Assembly: GCA_049282455.1 (NCBI GenBank)
Contig: JBAPUB010000098.1
Span: 1 to 9,906 of the forward strand
DNA length: 9,906 bases
Direction: 5' to 3'
From: JBAPUB01 sp049282455
GTDB taxonomy: Bacteria; Actinomycetota; Actinomycetes; JAHEKZ01
Shown: in pieces, positions 6,070 through 9,906 of the stretch
Position numbering within the stretch: position 1 is the stretch's first letter
Layout: each line of letters starts with the position of its first letter
Position numbers and translations under genes: made by a program
The notes under the pieces: model-generated
What the model saw: the letters and a program-made list of their open reading frames with translations, nothing else
Told to the model about the DNA's origin: nothing
Database searches by the model: none

Positions 6070-7670
6070 AGCAGCTGACCGGCACGTGGTCGATGACTCG
6101 GCTCGCGCTGCGCAGGGACCGCGTCATGGTTCCGGCGTGGGCCGCAGTCTTCGTCCTGTCCATCGTGTCGTCGGCCTACGCAACTGTCGGCCTCTACCCT
6201 GATCCGGCGTCACGGACCAAAGCAGCATCGGCGGTCAACGACATCCCGGCGCTCGTCGCGCTGTACGGACGCATCTGGGACCCGACGTCGCTGGGCGCCT
6301 TGTCCATCATGAAGCTGAGCGGGCTCGTCGCGGCACTGCTCGCCGTATTCGCCGTGATGCTGGTGGTTCGGCACACCCGGGCGGAGGAGGAGAACGGGCG
6401 CCTGGAGCTGTTGGGCTCGACTGTCCTCGGACGCCGGGCGGCTCTGACTGCGGCGCTGATGGTCGCCGCGGGAAGCATGCTTCTTATCGGCGTCCTGACG
6501 GCGGTGGGGCAGACCACCGCGGGCCTGCCCGCCGCCGGGTCGTGGGCCTTCGGCCTCGCCCTCGCGACCACCGGGATGTCCTACGCAGCCGTCGCCGCGG
6601 TCACCGCTCAACTGACCATCGGCGCCCGCTCGGCGATCGGCGCCGCCCTGACCGTCTTGGCCGTGACGTACGTGCTCCGTGCCGTCGGCGACGTGGCCGG
6701 CGACGCCGACGGGTCCGCCGTGTGGTCGTGGATGTCCCCGGTCGGTTGGGGCCAGCAGGTTCGCCCCTACGCGGGTGACCGCTGGTGGGTGCTGATCATC
6801 CCCGTGGTGTTCTGCTCCGTCACGTTCTGGCTGGCGTACGTGTTGGCGTCGCGACGCGACCTCGGAGCCGGGCTGCTGCCCGACCGTCCCGGTCCAGCGC
6901 AAGCAGCGCCCTGGATGTCGTCACCGCTTGCTCTGGCCTGGCGCCTTCAGCGTGCCGTGCTCCTGGGCTGGGCGGTCGCGTACGTGATTTTGGGGCTGGT
7001 CTTCGGTGCCATCGCGTCGGACGTCGGCACCATGCTCGACAGCCCGCAGGCCCAGGACATGATCACGCGACTGGGAGGTACGCACGTCCTCACCGACGCG
7101 TTCATGGCGATGGAGCTGAGCATCAGTGGGTTCATCACGGCGGCGTTCGGGATCTCGGCCGCGATGCGGCTGCATGCCGAGGAGTCGACCGGTCACGCTG
7201 AACCCGTGCTTGCCGTCGCGGTGCCCCGCAACACGTGGCTGACCAGCCACGTGGTCATCGCCGTCGCAGGCACGACGGTGCTCACGCTCCTGCTGGGCGT
7301 CAGCGCAGGCGTCGCGAACGCGGTGCAGCTCGGGTCAACCGACCGTCTGTGGGCGGTGGTGGGCGGGGCACTGGTCCAGCTGCCTGCAGTGTGGGTCATG
7401 ACGGGGCTGACAGTCTTCCTGTTCGGTTACGCCCCGCGACTGGTCGTCGCAGCCTGGGCCGCGCTGGTCGGGTTCATCCTCGTCGAGGAGATTGGAGCAC
7501 TGCTCGAGCTGCCCCTGTGGCTGCAGCGGCTCTCGCCGTTCGCGCACCTGCCGAAGCTGCCCGGCGCAGACATGTCCTGGCCCCCGCTGATCCTGGTCCT
7601 GGCCGTCGCCGTCGTCCTCGTCGCGCTCGGCGCCCTCGGTTTCAGCCGGCGCGACCTCGACACCCCCTGA
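6066..7670 (+). CDS. ABC-2 type exporter permease, internally duplicated (COG3559/TnrB3-like)
   Basis: This is a 534-aa integral membrane protein with about 12 hydrophobic segments (roughly 23-43, 85-101, 125-147, 160-180, 188-207, 240-261, 297-317, 350-366, 391-415, 430-452, 457-475, 505-526). The start is the GTG at 6066, which overlaps the upstream stop as GTGA and implies translational coupling; MTRLALRRDR (ATG 6093) is the alternative. The hallmark HTRAEEENGRLELL (103-116) of 'polyketide antibiotic exporter' permeases is echoed by RLHAEESTGHAEPVL (368-382) in the second half. SPVGWGQQVRPY (224-235) is likewise echoed by SPFAHLPKLPG (490-500). The protein is therefore two fused half-permeases. 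Known relatives include the tetronasin-resistance transporter TnrB. Together with the ATPase it should form a drug or metabolite efflux pump. The substrate is not deducible. Confidence 0.9.
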   Translation: MKQLTGTWSMTRLALRRDRVMVPAWAAVFVLSIVSSAYATVGLYPDPASRTKAASAVNDIPALVALYGRIWDPTSLGALSIMKLSGLVAALLAVFAVMLVVRHTRAEEENGRLELLGSTVLGRRAALTAALMVAAGSMLLIGVLTAVGQTTAGLPAAGSWAFGLALATTGMSYAAVAAVTAQLTIGARSAIGAALTVLAVTYVLRAVGDVAGDADGSAVWSWMSPVGWGQQVRPYAGDRWWVLIIPVVFCSVTFWLAYVLASRRDLGAGLLPDRPGPAQAAPWMSSPLALAWRLQRAVLLGWAVAYVILGLVFGAIASDVGTMLDSPQAQDMITRLGGTHVLTDAFMAMELSISGFITAAFGISAAMRLHAEESTGHAEPVLAVAVPRNTWLTSHVVIAVAGTTVLTLLLGVSAGVANAVQLGSTDRLWAVVGGALVQLPAVWVMTGLTVFLFGYAPRLVVAAWAALVGFILVEEIGALLELPLWLQRLSPFAHLPKLPGADMSWPPLILVLAVAVVLVALGALGFSRRDLDTP

Positions 7671-7693
7671 CCCCTGCCGATTGGCTGAAAGCG

Positions 7694-7728
7694 TGAGTCT
7701 GGCGGGCCGACTGGCCCAGCCAGACTCA
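7694..7728. terminator. Strong bidirectional hairpin terminator between the permease and the kinase-like gene
   Basis: TGAGTCTGGC (7694-7703) pairs perfectly with GCCAGACTCA (7719-7728). GGGCC (7704-7708) pairs with GGCCC (7713-7717) over a GACT tetraloop, with a single bulged A at 7718. The 15-bp stem sits between the permease stop (7670) and the convergent kinase-like gene, whose stop codon (7726-7728) is inside the right arm. No U tract follows on the plus strand, and only a short CTTTC on the minus strand. The structure is clear; termination is inferred from position. Confidence 0.75.
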
Positions 7729-8247
7729 TGCAGGGGGCCATTGGGCGGAGTCGAGCGCGGCGACGATGACGCGCATCGACTCCTCGGCCGAGCCCACGTT
7801 GTCCACCTGCAGGCGTGGGACGGCCCAGGCGTGGTACTCGCGGGCCACGACGCGCTGCCAGCTGGGCGGCTCGATCGCGTCGAGGTCGAAGTCCCGGGAC
7901 TCCACCCGCGCCCGATGGACGGAGACGGAGGAGCAGACGACCTCGACGAAACGGCAGGCCACACCCTGTTTGGCGGCGAGGTCGGCCCACAGCTCACGGG
8001 CCTCGGTCACCGAGTTGACCGCATCGACCACCACGTCGCACCCGATCAGCAGGTTCTCTCTCGCGACCGCAGCGGCGATGACGTATCCGTCTGGCCCGAG
8101 GTGGCACTGGTCGGGCACGAGCTCGGTCGCGACCAGGCTGGCCTCGATGGCGTCGACCCGGACATAGGCAGCGGCACGCTGCGCCGCGACCAGGCGAGCC
8201 AGGGTCGTCTTTCCCGTACCGGGGAGCCCGGCGAACACGATCAGCAT
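7726..8247 (-). CDS. Small AAA/P-loop kinase-like ATP-binding protein
   Basis: This is a 173-aa cytosolic P-loop protein. It opens with MLIVFAGLPGTGKTTLARLV, a beta strand directly followed by Walker A (G7-LPGTGKT-T15). D32 (VRVDAIE) and D75 (DVVVDAVNSV, the second beta strand) fit the metal or substrate-binding aspartates of AAA_33/zeta-toxin-like small-molecule kinases. An R-rich lid-like segment, HRARVESR (111-118), follows. Relatives include gluconate, shikimate and chloramphenicol kinases and zeta toxins, and the substrate cannot be deduced. No antitoxin partner is seen, so a toxin role is unsupported. ATG 8247 is preferred over the in-frame GTG at 8265 because GGGGAG (8257-8262) lies 9 nt upstream of it and the P-loop strand begins immediately. 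The gene is divergent from the DUF1059 gene across a 185-nt gap and convergent with the exporter permease. Confidence 0.85.
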   Translation of the reverse strand: MLIVFAGLPGTGKTTLARLVAAQRAAAYVRVDAIEASLVATELVPDQCHLGPDGYVIAAAVARENLLIGCDVVVDAVNSVTEARELWADLAAKQGVACRFVEVVCSSVSVHRARVESRDFDLDAIEPPSWQRVVAREYHAWAVPRLQVDNVGSAEESMRVIVAALDSAQWPPA

Positions 8248-8432
8248 GCAGCCATGCTCCCCCACGGACGTGGACCAGCCACTGACGCATCGGCTTTCCG
8301 GTGCCGTGCTGTCGAATAGCCGTCACCTCGATCGTCGTCTGGGTGAAAGCGTGTCGACTCAGCCGACTCCAGCTGGCAGCTGCCAACGAGCCGGGCGGGG
8401 GGCACGACCGGAAACCACCCAGGGAGAACCCG
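8248..8432. other. Intergenic region between divergent kinase-like and DUF1059 genes
   Basis: This 185-nt gap must hold both promoters. I see the ribosome site of each gene (8257-8262 on minus, 8421-8426 on plus). I see no convincing -10/-35 pair, no long inverted repeat and no RNA gene. Open reading frames crossing it have no start signals of their own and look like chance extensions. Confidence 0.5.
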
Positions 8433-8609
8433 ATGGCCTACTCACTCACCTGCGCCGACACCGGTGCCGCGTGCCCAGGCTCGTTCACGACCGACACCAA
8501 GGACGAGCTGATGGAGCACGTCCAGCTGCACGCCAAGCACGCCCACCCGGAGATGGCAGACAACCCCGAGGCCGGGGCGATGGTCGCCAGCCTGGTCAAG
8601 CAGGTCTGA
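8433..8609 (+). CDS. DUF1059 family small protein
   Basis: This 58-aa cytosolic protein has the DUF1059 layout. An N-terminal Y-S-L-x-C strand begins the C7-A-D-T-G-x-x-C14 motif. A T-K-D-E-L-M-E-H-V-x-x-H helix follows, then a His-rich A-K-H-A-H segment. C7, C14, H29 and H33 have C-x6-C...H-x3-H spacing and could bind a metal ion. That is an inference, since the family has no assigned function. The start is the ATG at 8433, preceded by AGGGAG (8421-8426) with 6-nt spacing. The reading frame continues open upstream to 8301, but that part lacks family similarity. It is the only gene in its transcription unit, and a 14-bp hairpin lies 70 nt downstream. Confidence 0.88.
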   Translation: MAYSLTCADTGAACPGSFTTDTKDELMEHVQLHAKHAHPEMADNPEAGAMVASLVKQV

Positions 8610-8638
8610 CCCGGCTGGTTCGCCGGCCGACCGACCGG

Positions 8639-8776
8639 GTGTTGGTCTGCTCCGGATGTCACACGCACAACGAGCCCGGCCGGACGTAGTGCCGGGAGTG
8701 CGGGCACTACGTCCGGGACCAGCCGCAGCACCTAGTCCACGGACCTAGTCAGGCGCCAGGGCCGGGTCGACCGCCG
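8639..8776 (+). pseudogene. Zinc-ribbon-like reading frame interrupted by an amber codon (uncertain)
   Basis: From GTG 8639 the frame reads MLVCSGCHTHNEPGRT, then TAG (8687-8689), then CRECGHYVRDQPQ. The four cysteines have C-x2-C-x10-C-x2-C spacing, counting the amber as one position. The loop N-E-P-G resembles the N-x-P-G turn of bacterial zinc-ribbon domains, where an aromatic residue usually precedes the second Cys pair. It could be a decayed small zinc-ribbon gene, or one with a Tyr-to-amber change. No Shine-Dalgarno sequence is seen. The second half overlaps the 3' end of the DUF2461 gene and the perfect hairpin at 8680-8716, which may fully explain the sequence. The end given is approximate. 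Confidence 0.2.
8680..8716. terminator. Strong bidirectional hairpin terminator between DUF1059 and DUF2461 genes
   Basis: CCGGACGTAGTGCC (8680-8693) and GGCACTACGTCCGG (8703-8716) are perfect 14-bp reverse complements around a 9-nt loop. The hairpin lies between the convergent stops at 8609 and 8745. No U tract follows in either direction. Position and symmetry favour a shared terminator of the U-less type; a protein-binding palindrome is the alternative. Confidence 0.75.
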
Positions 8777-9410
8777 GGCCGACGTGGTCGGCCAGCCACT
8801 CGGTGAGCGGCCGCAGCTGACGCCACCCGTTGCGCACGACGGTGAACGTCTTGCGCGTCCCCACCCACGGCTCCACGGCGTAGTGACGGACCCCGACCAG
8901 CGCCCGAAAGCGGAGCAGGTCGAGGTTCGGGTCGTCGGCGTCGACCCCGCGGGGGCGGGTCTTCAGTGGCTGGCCGTCGATCTCCCATCCCTGTCGCTCG
9001 AGCCTCCCGGTCAGCCCACGCAGGTGGGCGGCATGGCCACTGTCAACCGCCTCGCGGTAGCGGGCGATCTGCTGACCCTGCGGCGCGTACCAGCCGCCGG
9101 CGACCATGAGCCCGGCGGCAGAGACCTGGACGTAGTAGCCGACGGCGTCCTCCAGGCCGACGAACCCGCCCTGGTGGTCCTTGATCGGCGTCTTGTCCTT
9201 GCTGAACCGGGTGTCCCGGTGGGGACGGAACAGGTGTCCTTCGCCGAACTCCGGAGCCAGCTCGCCCAGAAGCGCGCGCAACGGGTCACGAACCGACCGC
9301 TCGTAGTCGTCCTTGTGGTCCTTCCACCAGGAGCGGGTGTTGTTGGCGGCCAAGGTGTCGTAGAAGTCGAACGCCTCCACCGGCAGTCCCTCGAAGCGGG
9401 TCGTCGTCAC
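8745..9410 (-). CDS. DUF2461 domain-containing protein
   Basis: This 221-aa protein covers the whole DUF2461 (TIGR02453) domain. It opens with R-F-E-G-L-P-x-E-A-F-D-F-Y and then A-N-N-T-R-S-W-W (21-29). Next come the conserved FRPHRDTRFSKDKTPIK block (61-77), the Y-Y-V-Q-V-S strand (92-97), W-Y-A-P (107-110), L-K-T-R-P-R-G (149-155) and an L-L-R-F-R-A stretch (165-170). No signal peptide or TM segment is visible. The family is widespread and has no established biochemical function. The start is set at the GTG at 9410 because the family homology begins at once and GGGGGA lies just upstream. ATG 9464 is an alternative, giving 18 more residues without family similarity. The frame is open back to 9818, but that part is antisense to the SHOCT gene and is not credible coding. 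Confidence 0.88.
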   Translation of the reverse strand: MTTTRFEGLPVEAFDFYDTLAANNTRSWWKDHKDDYERSVRDPLRALLGELAPEFGEGHLFRPHRDTRFSKDKTPIKDHQGGFVGLEDAVGYYVQVSAAGLMVAGGWYAPQGQQIARYREAVDSGHAAHLRGLTGRLERQGWEIDGQPLKTRPRGVDADDPNLDLLRFRALVGVRHYAVEPWVGTRKTFTVVRNGWRQLRPLTEWLADHVGPAVDPALAPD

Positions 9411-9538
9411 GAGTCCCCCATCAGGCGCGACCGACCATCGGTCGTTAGCTCCATCGTGCCGCATCCCCACGCCGAAGGACCCTGCCGCTGCGGTCGATGC
9501 GGGGCTAGCGTCTAAGTGAAGACCCGTGGGGGTGAGAG
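9411..9538. promoter_or_regulatory. Divergent promoter region of DUF2461 and SHOCT genes
   Basis: This 128-nt gap separates divergent starts. A TAGCGT hexamer (9506-9511) fits the TANNNT -10 consensus and would give a leader of about 20 nt for the SHOCT gene, enough to include its ribosome site. No clear -35 or long palindrome is visible; the short CGACC/GGTCG repeat near 9430-9445 is too small to call an operator. Confidence 0.35.
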
Positions 9539-9820
9539 ATGCACCCGTTCTACGGACCGAGCGGTCGGCTCGTGAGTGGCCGGGAGTCGTCGCTGAGCGG
9601 CTTGGTCTCGATGGCCGCCTACCTGACGTTCTGGGCCATCGCGATAGCGGTGGCCAAGAGGGAGCTGGACATGCGCTTGCCTCGCCGTCTGCAGACCCCA
9701 CTCGCCAACGACCCTGCAGTGGCCGTGCTTCGGGAGCGGCTGGCCCGAGGTGAGATCGACGTCGAGGAGTACCGGGAACGCCTGGATGCCCTTGTCTGCG
9801 AGCCTCGGGGCACAGCATGA
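9539..9820 (+). CDS. Small membrane protein with C-terminal SHOCT domain
   Basis: This is a 93-aa protein. A hydrophobic segment at about 19-39 (SLSGLVSMAAYLTFWAIAIA) can form one membrane helix. A basic linker with RLPRR follows. A SHOCT domain at about 57-86 reads DPAVAVLRERLARGEIDVEEY and then R-E-R-L-D-A-L, matching the family pattern L-x-x-R-[LY]-A-x-G-E-I-x-x-E-E-[YF]-x-x-R-x-x-x-L. SHOCT motifs are short C-terminal oligomerisation-type helices with no known catalysis. The ATG at 9539 is preceded by the purine-rich GGGGGTGAGAG. The stop codon overlaps the next start as ATGA, so the two products are probably made together. Confidence 0.8.
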   Translation: MHPFYGPSGRLVSGRESSLSGLVSMAAYLTFWAIAIAVAKRELDMRLPRRLQTPLANDPAVAVLRERLARGEIDVEEYRERLDALVCEPRGTA

Positions 9821-9906
9821 CGGCGACCTCGCCACCGATGGCGCCTCGTGTACCGATGAGGACCTGGCTGGAGCTGGGCTGGTTCGGCCTGACGACGGTC
9901 CTGCTC
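9817..9906 (+). CDS. Start of an unidentified gene, probably a membrane protein (3' end outside window)
   Basis: The ATG at 9817 overlaps the SHOCT gene's stop codon (ATGA), and the frame stays open for 30 codons to the window end. The peptide starts MTATSPPMAPRVPMRTWLEL and continues into GWFGLTTVLL, the likely beginning of a transmembrane helix. A short cytosolic leader followed by a membrane helix fits a small membrane protein or a membrane sensor kinase. Too little is present to identify the family. The 4-nt overlap implies translational coupling with the SHOCT protein. Confidence 0.55.
   Translation, partial: MTATSPPMAPRVPMRTWLELGWFGLTTVLL

Noticed and set aside
7726..8609. Toxin-antitoxin system (zeta-like kinase with small partner)
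   Set aside because: The genes are divergent rather than an operon. DUF1059 is not a known antitoxin, and the P-loop family includes many ordinary small-molecule kinases.
8611..8626. Small CCGGC/GCCGG hairpin just after the DUF1059 stop
   Set aside because: A 5-bp stem is weak, and the 14-bp hairpin at 8680-8716 is a far better terminator.
9430..9446. Short inverted repeat CGACC/GGTCG in the DUF2461-SHOCT gap
   Set aside because: Only 5-bp arms in GC-rich sequence, expected by chance.
9411..9818. N-terminal extension of the DUF2461 frame
   Set aside because: It lies antisense to the SHOCT gene and the shared promoter region, has Arg/Pro/Ser-rich composition, and precedes a complete DUF2461 domain.
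1..9906. Mobile element, CRISPR, phage or tRNA signatures
   Set aside because: No transposase, integrase, direct-repeat array, target-site duplication or tRNA-like cloverleaf was seen on either strand.

Overview
The window is GC-rich DNA, with G or C at most third codon positions. It most likely comes from an actinomycete (Actinomycetota). The best taxonomic clue is the gene at 3049-3846, from the mycothiol-dependent maleylpyruvate isomerase (MDMPI/DinB) family, because mycothiol is an actinobacterial thiol. A COG3559-type 'polyketide antibiotic' exporter and several genes apparently organised for leaderless translation also fit. No rRNA, tRNA, CRISPR array, insertion sequence, integrase or phage gene was seen. 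The genus cannot be told from the sequence.

Layout. (1) 1-149: the 3' end of an Hsp20/alpha-crystallin small heat-shock protein. (2) 220-3039: a complete P2-type (calcium-type) cation-transporting ATPase, followed after 9 nt by (3) 3049-3846, a DinB/MDMPI-fold protein. (4) 3853-4404 (-): a small cupin, convergent with the preceding gene and separated from it by 6 nt. (5) 4465-5109: a TetR-family regulator divergent from the cupin. The 60-nt gap between them holds a perfect 12+5+12 inverted repeat, the obvious operator candidate. (6) 5182-6069 and 6066-7670: an ABC exporter, ATPase then an internally duplicated 12-TM permease, joined by a 4-nt GTGA overlap. (7) 7726-8247 (-): a small P-loop kinase-like ATPase, and (8) 8433-8609: a 58-aa DUF1059 protein. 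These two are divergent, and a long GC hairpin lies at each outer end of the pair. (9) 8745-9410 (-): a DUF2461 protein. (10) 9539-9820: a SHOCT-domain membrane miniprotein, overlapping by ATGA the start of (11) 9817-9906, a gene that runs off the window.

How the genes may work together. Hsp20 beside a P2 ATPase recalls the hypoxia/dormancy (DosR) stress gene sets of mycobacteria (hspX and ctpF), but no DosR-type box was found in the window. TetR, cupin and exporter look like a ligand-responsive efflux or detoxification unit. The palindrome should control the TetR/cupin pair directly, and the exporter may be read through from tetR or use its own promoter. Three genes (3049, 4465, 5182) lack a Shine-Dalgarno site and instead carry TANNNT 6-7 nt before the ATG, as expected for leaderless mRNAs. 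The rest looks like ordinary actinobacterial chromosome. I found no convincing wholly new system. The items most worth a second look are the operator, the leaderless starts, the hairpin-bracketed kinase/DUF1059 pair, and a zinc-ribbon-like reading frame with an in-frame amber codon.
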